64,000 bases of DNA from Deinococcus metallilatus (GTDB taxonomy: Bacteria > Deinococcota > Deinococci > Deinococcales > Deinococcaceae). Made by a program: the position numbers and the translations under genes. Numbering within the stretch: position 1 is the first letter of the stretch; every line of letters starts with the position of its first letter. Of this stretch, positions 10,807 through 29,989 are shown piece after piece. The stretch is from assembly GCF_004758605.1 (NCBI RefSeq), contig NZ_CP038512.1, positions 1,373,501 through 1,437,500 on the forward strand, read 5' to 3'. Below the pieces are notes generated by a model that saw only the letters and a program-made list of their open reading frames with translations, ran no database searches and was not told the origin of the DNA.

Positions 10807-10812
10807 TAGCCT
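10807..10812 (+). promoter_or_regulatory. -10 element, leaderless GTG start at 10819
   Basis: TAGCCT, 6 nt before GTG. Confidence 0.6.
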
Positions 10813-10818
10813 GATCCG

Positions 10819-12003
<1,185 letters not shown>

Positions 12004-12017
12004 GCCCCGCTCCCGGC

Positions 12018-12581
12018 ATGTCCTTCTCCCACGCCATCGGCTTCGACGACGCCCCCTTTGCCCGTGAGCATCGCGGCAATGTCGCCATCTACGGCACCGT
12101 CTACGCGCGGGACACCCTGCATGGTGTGGTCAGCGGGCGGGTGCGGCGCGACGGGCGCAACAGCACGTCCGAACTCGCCCGGCTGGTGACGGCGAGCGGC
12201 GCGCGGGAGCACCTGCACCTGATCCTGCTTCAGGGCGTGGCGCTGGCGGGCTTCAACGTGGTGGACGCGCCCGCCCTGAGCGCGCTGACCGGCCTGCCCG
12301 TCCTGATCGTGGCGCGCCGCCCGCCCGACGTTGACCGCCTCCGCGCCGCCCTGCTGACCCGTGTGCCGGGCGGGGCCAGGAAGTGGCGGCTGATCGAGGC
12401 GCTGGGGCCGATGGAACCGTGCCGGGGCGTGTGGGTGCAGCGCGTGGGCCTGAGCTTGCCGCAGGCGGAAGCCGCCCTCGCTACCTTGACGGTCACGGGC
12501 CGCATTCCCGAACCCCTGCGCGCCGCACACCTGATCGCCGGGGGTGTCACGCGGGGGAGCAGCCGGGGTGGGCGGGTGTAG
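12018..12581 (+). CDS. DUF99/UPF0215 family protein (endonuclease V-fold relative)
   Basis: The 187-residue product contains SHAIGFDDAPF, RGNVAIYGTVYARDTLHGVV, LHLILLQGVALAGFNVVDAP and LSALTGLPVLIVARRPPDVD, which match the DUF99 family. DUF99 has an RNase H-like fold related to endonuclease V, and archaeal members have been reported to cut at deoxyuridine. The acidic residues after IGFDDAPF and in NVVDAP are candidates for metal binding. The start at 12018 follows the previous stop by 14 nt, so translation is probably coupled. A DNA-repair role in this bacterium is inferred from family membership only. Confidence 0.75.
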   Translation: MSFSHAIGFDDAPFAREHRGNVAIYGTVYARDTLHGVVSGRVRRDGRNSTSELARLVTASGAREHLHLILLQGVALAGFNVVDAPALSALTGLPVLIVARRPPDVDRLRAALLTRVPGGARKWRLIEALGPMEPCRGVWVQRVGLSLPQAEAALATLTVTGRIPEPLRAAHLIAGGVTRGSSRGGRV

Positions 12582-12582
12582 G

Positions 12583-13680
12583 TCAGCGCCCCCGTGTCTC
12601 GATCTCCCGCAGGTGCCGGATGCGCTGCGCGGTGCCGGGGTGGGTCTGGAGGAGGTCCGCTGTGTGGCTGCCTTCCTCCACGCTGTTCTCGTCCGCGTTC
12701 CGGTCCCCCTCTTCCAGCCGGGCCAGAAGGTCGCGCAGCGGTTTGGTGGTGCCGTACGCCTGCATCAGGTAACGGCCTGCCACCTCGTCCGCCTGCGTCT
12801 CGGCGGCGCGCGAGTAGCCGTTGCGCAGGAGGGAGGCGGGGACGGCGGCCGCAAACGTGCCCGCGCTGATCAGGTCCCCCGTCACGGCCACCGACAGCAG
12901 CGTCAGCCCCAGGCCCTGATACACGCTCGCCAGCGTATGCCGCCCGGTCACGTGTCCCGTCTCGTGCGCGAGGACGCCCAGCAGTTCCCGGTCGTTGTGC
13001 GCCAGGGCGACGAGCTGGTCGGTCAGCACCACCGTGCCGTCCGGGAGCGCGAAGGCGTTCGCCCCGAGCTGGAAGGGCGCGTCTTCCGGTTCACCGTCGC
13101 GCAGCAGCAGGCGGTAGGGATACCCATGATCCGCCCAGGCCGCCACACGCCGGAACGCGGCCTGAAGGTGCGCCTGCCGCGCGGCACTGAGCCTGCTGGG
13201 GCCGAGATAGCCTCCCTCTTCCAGAACCTGGACCGTTTCGCGGTCAAAGGTCGCCAGCACGCTGCGCGGTGTGGCGCTCGCGGCCCCGCGGGCCAGCGCC
13301 GGAAGGCCGTAGGCCACGAAGGCCCACGCGAAGGCCAGCGTCAGAGCGAGCGCGGCGAGGGCCGTCCACCAGCGCGTTTCCAGGCGGCGGACCCGGCCCA
13401 GCGCGCGGTTGCGCCCGGTGCGGGCCTCCAGCGCCGTCACGGCGGCATCGTCTGCCGTCTCGAAACGCGAACCGTCGGGGAACTTCAGCACGCGCCGCAC
13501 GCCGGGGACGGGCGGGTCGATACGGAGCTGCGTCAGGGGCCAGCGCGTTTCCAGCCCCCCCTCGGCCTGAAGCCGCACGTCTTCCCCCGTCACGTCCAGG
13601 GCCGCGGCCCGGTCGCGGCTGGTCCGCCCATCGAAGAACACGCCGGACAGCGAGAGGCTGGAGGGGCCAGAGGTCGTCAC
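12583..13680 (-). CDS. M48-family membrane metallopeptidase
   Basis: The 365-residue product has an N-terminal beta domain (SSLSLSGVFFDGRTSRDRAA), one transmembrane segment (TALAALALTLAFAWAFVAYG, about residues 108-127), then an M48 peptidase domain with HETGH (zinc ligands) and the downstream ETQADEVAGRYLM glutamate. Layout matches HtpX/BepA/Oma1-like proteases with one membrane anchor. Predicted role is cleavage of membrane or envelope proteins. The GTG at 13680 is chosen because upstream codons overlap the DUF898 gene and look non-coding. It follows DUF898 by 43 nt, as in many bacteria where DUF898 and M48 genes are paired. Confidence 0.88.
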   Translation of the reverse strand: MTTSGPSSLSLSGVFFDGRTSRDRAAALDVTGEDVRLQAEGGLETRWPLTQLRIDPPVPGVRRVLKFPDGSRFETADDAAVTALEARTGRNRALGRVRRLETRWWTALAALALTLAFAWAFVAYGLPALARGAASATPRSVLATFDRETVQVLEEGGYLGPSRLSAARQAHLQAAFRRVAAWADHGYPYRLLLRDGEPEDAPFQLGANAFALPDGTVVLTDQLVALAHNDRELLGVLAHETGHVTGRHTLASVYQGLGLTLLSVAVTGDLISAGTFAAAVPASLLRNGYSRAAETQADEVAGRYLMQAYGTTKPLRDLLARLEEGDRNADENSVEEGSHTADLLQTHPGTAQRIRHLREIETRGR

Positions 13681-13723
13681 GGGGCACCCCGGGGGCCGTG
13701 CGGATGGGGACCGGACCGGGGCA

Positions 13724-14881
13724 TCAGAACCCCAGGTTGATGTCGAGCAGTTCCGTCGCCGCCTCCCCGAGCGCGCTCTCGGGCGGGGTGACATCGGCGG
13801 CGAAATCGTCCAGGCTGGCAATCGCCCGCACCTGCACGCCCTGCGCGATGTAACGGGTGCGGCGCACGGCGGCCCAGGGCGTCGCCAGGCCCAGCGTGAG
13901 AATCTGCGCCAGCGTGTTCGACACGCCGATCCACGTCAGCCGCCAGGGGCTGAAGGTCGCGCCCGTGCGGACCACGCCGCCCACCTCCACCCGGTTCAGC
14001 ACGTAACGCAGGGTCGCGGCCCTCACGTACTGCCAGGCGACGGCGTAGAGGGCGAGGAAGGCGAGGTACGCGGTCAGCAGGGCGAGCAACACGCCCAGGC
14101 TGAGGCTGCCTGCACCGAGGCCGGGCAGGTCACTCAGCACAAACAGCAGCGCGAACACCGGCACGGCCAGCAGCACCGCCCCCCCTATCCCGACCGCCAG
14201 CCCGGTCAGCCCGATCACGTAAAAGTCCCCCACATCCCCCCGGAAGGAGGCGCGGGCACTGCCGTAGGCGGCGTTCTGCACCTGATAGCGCCGCTGCATG
14301 AACCACGCCCAGGGCAGGGCCAGCCCGCCGGTCAGGAGCGCCGCGATATTCGCCAGCCCGTAGGTCAGATAGGCGCCCCCCGCCTTCCCGTGATACCGGA
14401 ACCGCAGCCCCCGGTAGGTCGTGCTCGCGGCCACGAACCGCAGCGACTTCATCACCAGCCAGGGGTACAGCCCGAAGAACAGCACGCCGATCCCGCCCGC
14501 AATCCACAGGGTCGAGTCGAAGTTGGCCGTGACCGAGTACGTCAGGAAAAACGCGCCCACGATCAGGTACCCGCGCAGCAGCGCGACCGGGTTGGCGTTG
14601 TACTCGAAGTTCTGCCCGTCCAACCAGGTGTGCCCGTAGAAATACTGCCGCTGCCGCACCCGCGCCCACGGCAGGTACACCCCCAGCGTCACGATGCTGA
14701 GCGCCGTATTCACGATCCAGAGGCGGAAATACTCGCCCGCCTGCCCGGTGAAGGTCAGCGGATAGGTGGTGACCGTGGGGGGCAGGGGAGGAAGGTGCTC
14801 CCCCTCTTCCCGCTCGGCGGCCAGCGCCGGGGGAGGGAGGTCGTGTCGGCCCGGCGGAGCGGGAGGCGGGGCATCGGTCAT
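13724..14881 (-). CDS. DUF898 (YjgN-like) polytopic membrane protein
   Basis: The 385-residue product has a Pro-rich N-terminus followed by two similar halves, each carrying the DUF898 pattern. The first half has PLTFTGQAGEYFRLWIVNTA, LGVYLPWARVRQRQYFYGHT and YNANPVALLRGYLIVG. The second has VLNRVEVGGVVRTGATFSPW, LGLATPWAAVRRTRYIAQG. About eight hydrophobic segments are visible. Function is unknown, but co-occurrence with an M48 protease suggests it is a substrate or partner. The leaderless start is supported by TAGGAT (complement of 14888-14893), 6 nt before the ATG. Confidence 0.88.
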   Translation of the reverse strand: MTDAPPPAPPGRHDLPPPALAAEREEGEHLPPLPPTVTTYPLTFTGQAGEYFRLWIVNTALSIVTLGVYLPWARVRQRQYFYGHTWLDGQNFEYNANPVALLRGYLIVGAFFLTYSVTANFDSTLWIAGGIGVLFFGLYPWLVMKSLRFVAASTTYRGLRFRYHGKAGGAYLTYGLANIAALLTGGLALPWAWFMQRRYQVQNAAYGSARASFRGDVGDFYVIGLTGLAVGIGGAVLLAVPVFALLFVLSDLPGLGAGSLSLGVLLALLTAYLAFLALYAVAWQYVRAATLRYVLNRVEVGGVVRTGATFSPWRLTWIGVSNTLAQILTLGLATPWAAVRRTRYIAQGVQVRAIASLDDFAADVTPPESALGEAATELLDINLGF

Positions 14882-14887
14882 GGGTGC

Positions 14888-14893
14888 ATCCTA
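14888..14893 (-). promoter_or_regulatory. -10 element of DUF898-M48 operon
   Basis: TAGGAT, 6 nt before the ATG at 14881. Confidence 0.55.
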
Positions 14894-15009
14894 CGGGCGG
14901 CCAGCAGGAACCGCCTCTGAGACGAGGTGCCTGTGACAAGGCACCTGTGACAAGGCGAGGGGGCGAGCCGCACGCAGGCGCTCACCCCCGAATGTTCAGG
15001 TGTCCCGGC

Positions 15010-15302
<293 letters not shown>

Positions 15303-15439
15303 ATTGCCCAGTACCCGGCACACGGCCCTCTGAGCCGGTGCCTCTTCAGGGGTGGACTTGAGACAAGTGCAGTATCGCACGTTCGGCCAGGGAAGGTGGC
15401 CGCAAATCGGTAAACATTAAAGGCCCCCGGCCGGGCACG

Positions 15440-15445
15440 TATACT
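15440..15445 (+). promoter_or_regulatory. -10 element, leaderless Nudix start
   Basis: TATACT, 6 nt before the ATG at 15452. Confidence 0.65.
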
Positions 15446-15451
15446 CCCGGC

Positions 15452-15889
15452 ATGGTTTCCCCTTCTGGCCCGGCCGCCCCCAGCACCGCTCCCACGCCCG
15501 GCGCGGGCGGCGTGGTGCTGGACGGCGGCGGGCGCGTGCTGCTGGTGCGGTACCGCAGCGGGGCCTGGGCCTTTCCCAAGGGGCACGTCGAGGCGGGGGA
15601 GACGCTGGAACAGACCGCCGTGCGCGAGGTGCGCGAGGAAACCGGCGTCAGCGCGGCGCCCCTGGCCCCCCTGCCCCCGACCCGTTACACCAACGACCGG
15701 GGCGAGGCCCGCCTGATCCACTGGTTCGTGATGCGCGCCGCGCCGGAGGCCCCGACCACCCTGGAGGACACCTTCGCGGAGGGCGGCTTTTTTGCGGCGG
15801 ACGTGGCGGCGGCTATGTTAACTTACCCTGAAGACCAACAGTTGCTGCGCGCCGCGCTGGCCCTGGCCCCCGCCCTGGCTGGCCTGTGA
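15452..15889 (+). CDS. Nudix hydrolase
   Basis: The 145-residue product carries a canonical Nudix box, GHVEAGETLEQTAVREVREE followed by TGV, fitting GX5EX7REUXEEXGU. GGVVLDGGGRVLLVRYRSGA precedes it. Nudix enzymes hydrolyse nucleoside diphosphates linked to another group; deinococci carry many of them. Substrate cannot be assigned. It heads a three-gene operon: the next reading frame begins just after it and a third follows with an ATGA overlap. This grouping is conserved order within the operon only as far as can be seen here. Confidence 0.92.
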   Translation: MVSPSGPAAPSTAPTPGAGGVVLDGGGRVLLVRYRSGAWAFPKGHVEAGETLEQTAVREVREETGVSAAPLAPLPPTRYTNDRGEARLIHWFVMRAAPEAPTTLEDTFAEGGFFAADVAAAMLTYPEDQQLLRAALALAPALAGL

Positions 15890-15909
15890 ACGCAGCGCCC
15901 GGAGGACCC

Positions 15910-16440
15910 ATGCCCCTGTATGCGCTCGACGGAGTTTGCCCGGACCTGCACCCCACCGCTTTTGTCGCGCCCAGCGCCGACCTGACCGGCCAGGTGACGG
16001 TCGGTGAGGACGCCAGCGTGTGGTTCGGGGTGGCCGCGCGCGGCGACATCGAGGCCATCACCATCGGGCCGCGCTGCAACGTGCAGGACGGGGCCGTGCT
16101 GCACACCGACCCCGGCTTCCCCTGTGTGCTGGAGGCCGATGTGACGGTGGGGCACCGCGCCGTCGTCCACGGAGCGCACTGCGCGCCCGGCAGTCTGGTG
16201 GGCATGGGCGCCATCATGCTCAACGGCTCCCGTCTGGGCGCGGGGGCGGTGCTGGCTGCCGGGGCGCTGCTGCGCGAGGGGCAGGAGGTGCCCGACGGGA
16301 TGCTCGCGGTGGGCGTGCCCGCCCGGGTGGTGCGTGAGGTGGAGCCTCCGGCCAACGCCGCGCGCTACGTGGAGAACGCCGCCCGTTACCGCCGGGGCCT
16401 CCGCGCGCTGGAGCGGCCCGTTGCGCGGAGGGAAGGATGA
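15910..16440 (+). CDS. Gamma-carbonic-anhydrase-like hexapeptide-repeat protein
   Basis: The 176-residue product is a left-handed beta-helix of hexapeptide repeats (FVAPSADLTGQVTVGEDASV, RCNVQDGAVLHTDPGF, CVLEADVTVGHRAVVHGAHC, SLVGMGAIMLNGSRLGAGAV). Three histidines in VLHTD and VGHRAVVHG fit the zinc site of gamma-class carbonic anhydrases (YrdA/PaaY family). It may hydrate CO2 or act on an unidentified ester or CoA substrate. The ATG at 15910 is preferred over the GTG at 15886 because GGAGG lies just upstream. Confidence 0.88.
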   Translation: MPLYALDGVCPDLHPTAFVAPSADLTGQVTVGEDASVWFGVAARGDIEAITIGPRCNVQDGAVLHTDPGFPCVLEADVTVGHRAVVHGAHCAPGSLVGMGAIMLNGSRLGAGAVLAAGALLREGQEVPDGMLAVGVPARVVREVEPPANAARYVENAARYRRGLRALERPVARREG

Positions 16441-17312
16441 TTCCGCCCAACGAGGGTTCACAGGGCGACGGCCTGCACGGTGATGGGCTGCACGCGGACC
16501 CGCCCCACCCCTCCGGCCCGGGCGGGGAGCCGCCGGAGGAACTCGCGGAATGGATTCCCGACCTCGTCCCGATGTTTCCGGGCGCGTCTCCCTTTCTCGC
16601 GCGCTTTCTGCCGCAGTCTCCGCCCACCCACGCGGGCCTCAAGATTCAGTTCTGCGACCTGCACGCCTTTCTGAAGTATCTGCACGAGGGGGCGTGGTTC
16701 GGCTACCTGTACGCGACCCTGGGGGACCTGAGCGCCTACGTGCTGCTGTTCGAGGGCCGCACGGTCACGGCGGGGGCCGCGAACGCCACCGGGGAGCAGG
16801 CCCTCGGTGAACTGCTGAACCTCTACGAGCAGGGGGCCTCGCTCAGCGCGCATCCGCTCCCGCCGACCTACGCGCACGTGCTGAGCGGCGTGGGCAGCCG
16901 CGCCTGGAAATTCAACCTGACCGAAGACTTCACCGGGCTGCACGCCCGGCCCAGCGGCGCGATCTTCTACGTGCGCGGCGAGATCATCGCCACCATGCCC
17001 GCCACCCTCCCCTACGAGGGCGCCTTTCCCGCCCCGCTGCGCCCCCAGACGCTGATCCTGCCCAGCAGCCTCGCCGGGTGGGCGCACCGGAACTACGCCC
17101 TGATGCTGCGGGGCCGCGACGCCCTGAACCCCATCCTCGACGTTCACCGCAGTTTCCGCGCCCAGTACGGGGCGGTGGGCCTCGCGCTCCTGCGCGCCCT
17201 GCACGAGCACCTCTCGCCCGCCGAGTACGCCATGCGGAGCGACCTCGCCCTGCACGACCTCGAACCGCTGGTGCAGGAGTTTCTGCGGACGGGATACATC
17301 CGCGAGGGGTAG
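16437..17312 (+). CDS. Hypothetical protein in the Nudix operon
   Basis: The 291-residue soluble protein overlaps the preceding gene by ATGA. After a Gly/His/Pro-rich N-terminus, residues 65-130 (HAFLKYLHEGAWFGYLYATL, SAYVLLFEGRTVTAGAANAT) resemble the input domain seen in DUF4388/DUF2226-type proteins, where a strand pair reads EGRTV-AG. The C-terminal third is helical (PILDVHRSFRAQYGAVGLAL, HEHLSPAEYAMRSDLALHDL, LVQEFLRTGYIREG), like a winged-helix or PatA-type output domain. No catalytic motif is recognised. A signalling role is a guess from the two-part layout. Confidence 0.75.
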   Translation: MIPPNEGSQGDGLHGDGLHADPPHPSGPGGEPPEELAEWIPDLVPMFPGASPFLARFLPQSPPTHAGLKIQFCDLHAFLKYLHEGAWFGYLYATLGDLSAYVLLFEGRTVTAGAANATGEQALGELLNLYEQGASLSAHPLPPTYAHVLSGVGSRAWKFNLTEDFTGLHARPSGAIFYVRGEIIATMPATLPYEGAFPAPLRPQTLILPSSLAGWAHRNYALMLRGRDALNPILDVHRSFRAQYGAVGLALLRALHEHLSPAEYAMRSDLALHDLEPLVQEFLRTGYIREG

Positions 17313-17367
17313 CCGAGGGCCGGGAAAAGCTCAGGTTGTGGCGCTTCGCGCCCTCTGCGCTGGTGCT

Positions 17368-18381
<1,014 letters not shown>

Positions 18382-18387
18382 CCCCCC

Positions 18388-18393
18388 AGTGTA
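18388..18393 (-). promoter_or_regulatory. -10 element, leaderless GTG start of ispH
   Basis: TACACT followed by six G residues and GTG. Confidence 0.6.
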
Positions 18394-18445
18394 GGCGGGG
18401 AGGCCGGGTGAGAGGGTGCGGGAAGTCCCGGAAGATGCCGTTCGG

Positions 18446-19930
<1,485 letters not shown>

Positions 19931-19960
19931 CGTCCCAGAAGATAGGCCCTCCTCCCAGGT

Positions 19961-20022
19961 GGCAAGGATGAGGCTTCCTGACGGACCGTGAAGCCTTGGG
20001 GGGAGCCTCATCCCGACTTGCC
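19961..20022. repeat. Inverted repeat over the PLD promoter region
   Basis: GGATGAGGCT (19966-19975) is matched by AGCCTCATCC (20004-20013), and the arms extend with a bulge through GGCAA/TTGCC. It covers the place expected for the -35 of the PLD gene, so it may be an operator. Alternatively it is one more palindromic intergenic element. Confidence 0.45.
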
Positions 20023-20161
20023 CTGATTCCAGAACATCCGGGAAAGTGCCGAATGTTCGCGTTGGCCGGAGGCTCAGGAACGGCCCCTCGCCTGTCTTGC
20101 AGCGAACGCCGGAGGCTCACTCGCTCATGGTCCATCGCCGCAAGCCGGGATGTTCTTCTCG

Positions 20162-20187
20162 CTCTGCTTCGCAGCTTTGCAAGTCCG
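20162..20187 (+). repeat. Copy of the CTGC-ttc-GCAGCT core element
   Basis: CTCTGCTTCGCAGCT followed by TTGCAAGTCCG, closely matching the core at 61038 and, inverted, at 21917. It lies 3' of the PlsY/AAR-like gene. Confidence 0.6.
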
Positions 20188-20218
20188 CTCGCCCCTCGTC
20201 ACTCCCCTGAAGGTCGTA

Positions 20219-21892
<1,674 letters not shown>

Positions 21893-21899
21893 GCGGGGC

Positions 21900-21905
21900 A
21901 TTCTA
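21900..21905 (-). promoter_or_regulatory. -10 element deciding the start of the PlsY/AAR-like gene
   Basis: TAGAAT, 7 nt before the ATG at 21892. The in-frame ATGs at 21901 and 21961 lie at or upstream of the promoter. Confidence 0.6.
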
Positions 21906-21916
21906 GCCGGGCGGCG

Positions 21917-21944
21917 CGGACTCGTAGAGCTGCGAAGCAGAGGG
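21917..21944 (-). repeat. Copy of the CTGC-ttc-GCAGCT core element
   Basis: On the minus strand CTCTGCTTCGCAGCT followed by CTACGAGTCCG. It lies just upstream of the PlsY/AAR-like promoter, covering its expected -35. Confidence 0.6.
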
Positions 21945-21949
21945 AGCGT

Positions 21950-21974
21950 CAAGCCTTTCACTAACCCCTAACGC

Positions 21975-21984
<10 letters not shown>
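21950..21984. repeat. 7-bp-period array (locus H3)
   Basis: Units CAAGCCT, TTCACTA, ACCCCTA, ACGCCTA, CCCCCTC. One-sided array overlapping the stop codon of the TrxR-like reductase gene. Confidence 0.6.
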
Positions 21985-22973
<989 letters not shown>

Positions 22974-22980
22974 GGGGGGG

Positions 22981-22986
22981 AGTATG
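22981..22986 (-). promoter_or_regulatory. -10 element, leaderless TrxR-like reductase
   Basis: CATACT, 7 nt before the ATG at 22973. Confidence 0.5.
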
Positions 22987-23022
22987 GCAGATGGCCGAAA
23001 GCCGAGGGCAGAGGGCAAAGAA
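22981..23022. repeat. 7-bp-period array (locus H4)
   Basis: Units AGTATGG, CAGATGG, CCGAAAG, CCGAGGG, CAGAGGG, CAAAGAA. The first unit contains the -10 (CATACT on the minus strand, 22981-22986) of the TrxR-like gene. Facing units toward 23070 are weak. Confidence 0.6.
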
Positions 23023-23070
23023 ACCGGGTTGCCCCGGCCTCTCGCAGTCCTGCCCCTCCGCCCCCGGTCT

Positions 23071-24465
<1,395 letters not shown>

Positions 24466-24471
24466 GGGGCG

Positions 24472-24477
24472 AGTGTA
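24472..24477 (-). promoter_or_regulatory. -10 element, leaderless FprA-type reductase
   Basis: TACACT, 6 nt before the ATG at 24465. Confidence 0.6.
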
Positions 24478-24552
24478 GCGGGCAGGCCCGGCCCCGGTGT
24501 GATCTGAATCTGGACGAATCCGGTCCGGTTTAGGAAGTGCCTCCATAACAGC

Positions 24553-24580
24553 AAAAACCGCTCGGTATGAACCGGGCGGT
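24553..24580 (-). terminator. Terminator of the CRP/FNR regulator gene
   Basis: On the minus strand an ACCGCCCGGT/ACCGAGCGGT stem with a 4-nt loop is followed by TTTTT. Confidence 0.8.
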
Positions 24581-24614
24581 CTGGGCAGTTTGATCTGGGA
24601 AGTTGGGGTGGACT

Positions 24615-25252
<638 letters not shown>

Positions 25253-25288
25253 TTTCGAGGGGTCGGGGAACATCCCCGCACAGGTCAC

Positions 25289-25317
25289 AGTGTAACCCAG
25301 AACTGCTATTTTGTAAA
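25289..25317 (-). promoter_or_regulatory. Canonical promoter of the CRP/FNR regulator
   Basis: On the minus strand TTTACA (25312-25317), a 17-bp spacer and TACACT (25289-25294), with an A/T-rich block upstream to about 25345 that could act as an UP element. The predicted 5' leader is about 50 nt, followed by AGGAGG at 25238-25243. Confidence 0.75.
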
Positions 25318-25500
25318 CACTTTTGTTTCTTTAAACAGCATTTAGCTTACGAAGCTCGACGGTGGGCAGGAGGTGTGAAATTGGCTCTATGTCGAACAAA
25401 ATCGGGAGGAGGAGCCCGGATATGATCTCACTCCGCCCTCATTGTTCCGCGTCCCCAGAAGAGCGGCAGGGTTTGAAGTAAAGGCGGGAGAACGTCCGGC

Positions 25501-25533
25501 AAAACGAAGTGCCCGACCACGGGGGCCGGGCAC
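25501..25533 (-). terminator. gyrA terminator
   Basis: A GTGCCCG/CGGGCAC stem (25509-25515 and 25527-25533) is followed on the minus strand by TTCGTTTT. Confidence 0.75.
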
Positions 25534-25551
25534 GTTTGAGGGCTGCGCGGC

Positions 25552-27984
<2,433 letters not shown>

Positions 27985-28069
27985 GCTCCAGTCAGTGGGC
28001 GTCAGCCGGAGGAAAACCTGCTGACGACGGGGGGAAAAGAGGCCCGGCACCCTCGCCGGGGATGGAATG

Positions 28070-28075
28070 AGTATA
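28070..28075 (-). promoter_or_regulatory. -10 element of gyrA
   Basis: TATACT on the minus strand. It gives a 5' leader of roughly 80 nt. The expected -35 position falls within the response motif at 28081-28097. Confidence 0.7.
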
Positions 28076-28080
28076 GCACA

Positions 28081-28097
28081 TTATGCTATTGACGTAA
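28081..28097 (-). promoter_or_regulatory. Radiation/desiccation response motif (DdrO operator) of gyrA
   Basis: TTATGCTATTGACGTAA fits the 17-bp palindromic RDRM described for the Deinococcus DdrO/IrrE(PprI) regulon (TTATGT-ATTGACATAA type) at nearly every position. It begins 5 bp upstream of the -10 and spans the spacer and -35 area, a position suited to repression. gyrA is an established member of this regulon in other deinococci. Confidence 0.9.
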
Positions 28098-28201
28098 TGA
28101 CTTCCCACTCCTTCAACTGCCGACATTCTACCGCAGCGGGACGCGAAAAACAGGCAGCGGCGGGGGTGGTTGCTTCGCCTTCCAACCCTCAACATGCGCG
28201 G

Positions 28202-28891
28202 ATGCCTGCCGCCCCCGACGGTGCCCTCAACTTCCGCCGCCCGCTGCCCGGCCTCTGGCGCAGTGGCAGCCTCAGCCGCCTGAGCGAGCGGGGGAGGGCA
28301 GAACTGCTGGCCGCTGGTGTCAGCCGCATTCTGGACTTACGTAACCGCGCCGAATGCACCGTTGCCCCGCCGCCCTTCCTGGGACGCGCCGAATACCTGA
28401 ACCTTCCCCTGCTGCCGTACCGGAACCGCGCCCTGAACACGGCGACGGCGGAGGCGCGGACGAACGCAGATCATTACCGCTCCGAACTCGACCACGCGGC
28501 GAACCAGATCGTCGCCATTCTCGGGGCAGTTCTGGACGCACCGCCCGGCCCGGTCCTGATCCACTGTCACGCCGGGAAAGACCGCACCGGCCTGGTCGTG
28601 GCCCTGTGCCTGGAACTGGCGGGCGTGCCGCGCGGGGAGATTGCCGCCGATTACGCGGCGAGCGGGCCGGAGTTGCAGGCGTTCTATGCCGCGGCCAGAG
28701 CCAGGAAAACCCCGGAAGCCTGGGCGAAGGTGGACCCCTTCGTCGCTTCCCGCCCGGAAGACATCCTGGCGGCCCTGGCGCATCTGGACGCGAGTTGGGG
28801 CGGCCTGGGACCGTACCTCGCCGCGCACGACTTCAGCGAGGCGGAACAGGCCCGGTTGTGTGACCGGCTGCTGAACCTTCCCCCCTTGTGA
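28202..28891 (+). CDS. Tyrosine/dual-specificity phosphatase (IphP-like)
   Basis: The 229-residue product contains the PTP loop LIHCHAGKDRTGLVVALCLE (HCxxGKDRTG), preceded by NFRRPLPGLWRSGSLSRLSE and RILDLRNRAECTVAPPPFLG, the latter carrying the general-acid region. The pattern is that of IphP/tyrosine-phosphatase-like lipid or protein phosphatases. Substrate is unknown. I chose the ATG at 28202; the frame is open from 28067, but that stretch overlaps the gyrA operator and reads like non-coding DNA. The roadblock genes start 37 nt downstream from their own -10 element. Confidence 0.85.
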   Translation: MPAAPDGALNFRRPLPGLWRSGSLSRLSERGRAELLAAGVSRILDLRNRAECTVAPPPFLGRAEYLNLPLLPYRNRALNTATAEARTNADHYRSELDHAANQIVAILGAVLDAPPGPVLIHCHAGKDRTGLVVALCLELAGVPRGEIAADYAASGPELQAFYAAARARKTPEAWAKVDPFVASRPEDILAALAHLDASWGGLGPYLAAHDFSEAEQARLCDRLLNLPPL

Positions 28892-28914
28892 GAATTTTGC
28901 GTTACTTCGTCCCC

Positions 28915-28920
28915 TATCAT
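28915..28920 (+). promoter_or_regulatory. -10 element of the roadblock operon, leaderless
   Basis: TATCAT, 8 nt before the ATG at 28929. Confidence 0.6.
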
Positions 28921-28928
28921 CGCGGCTG

Positions 28929-29613
<685 letters not shown>

Positions 29614-29617
<4 letters not shown>

Positions 29618-29913
29618 TTCAGCAGCTTCTGGAGGTGCGCGGCATCCGGCACGTCGCCCTGATCGACCCGGCGGGCGGCATCGTGACCAGCGCGGGCGGC
29701 GGCGCCGACATCAGCGTGGTCCAGGCGGGCCGCGCCGTGATCGGGAGTCTGCGGGCCGCGCTCGGGCAGGGCGAGTGGCAGGACCTGCTGCTGGACCTGG
29801 AGGGCGGCCCCATCCTGCTGACGCCGCACGGTGATCAGGTCTTGCTGACCGCCTTCGACGAGGTGGCGAGCCTGGGGCGTATCCGGTTCGCGGTGCGGCG
29901 GCTGCTGGGGTAG
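29614..29913 (+). CDS. Roadblock/LC7 domain protein 3
   Basis: The 99-residue product overlaps the previous gene by ATGA. IQQLLEVRGIRHVALIDPAG, GGADISVVQAGRAVIGSLRA, WQDLLLDLEGGPILLTPHGD and QVLLTAFDEVASLGRIRFAV show the roadblock fold, here slightly short. The operon ends in the heptad array H5. A GTPase partner must be encoded elsewhere, or the three proteins work with a non-GTPase partner. Confidence 0.8.
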
Positions 29914-29989
29914 GGCTTGTGGCGTGTGGCTTGTCGCTTGTGGATCAGCAAGAGCTTCGACCCCCACGAGCCACGAGCTACAAGCCGTC
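29913..29989. repeat. Facing 7-bp-period arrays (locus H5)
   Basis: Left units GGGCTTG, TGGCGTG, TGGCTTG, TCGCTTG from 29913. Right units CCCCACG, AGCCACG, AGCTACA, AGCCGTC from 29962. It lies between convergent genes and includes the stop codon of the PIG-L gene, so it may act as a bidirectional transcription stop. Confidence 0.7.

Noticed and set aside
25422..25481. 19-codon open frame with GGAGGAGG upstream
   Set aside because: No promoter, homology or conservation evidence; short frames of this kind are common.
28067..28201. 45-codon N-terminal extension of the tyrosine phosphatase
   Set aside because: It would begin inside the gyrA promoter and operator and has no phosphatase-like sequence.
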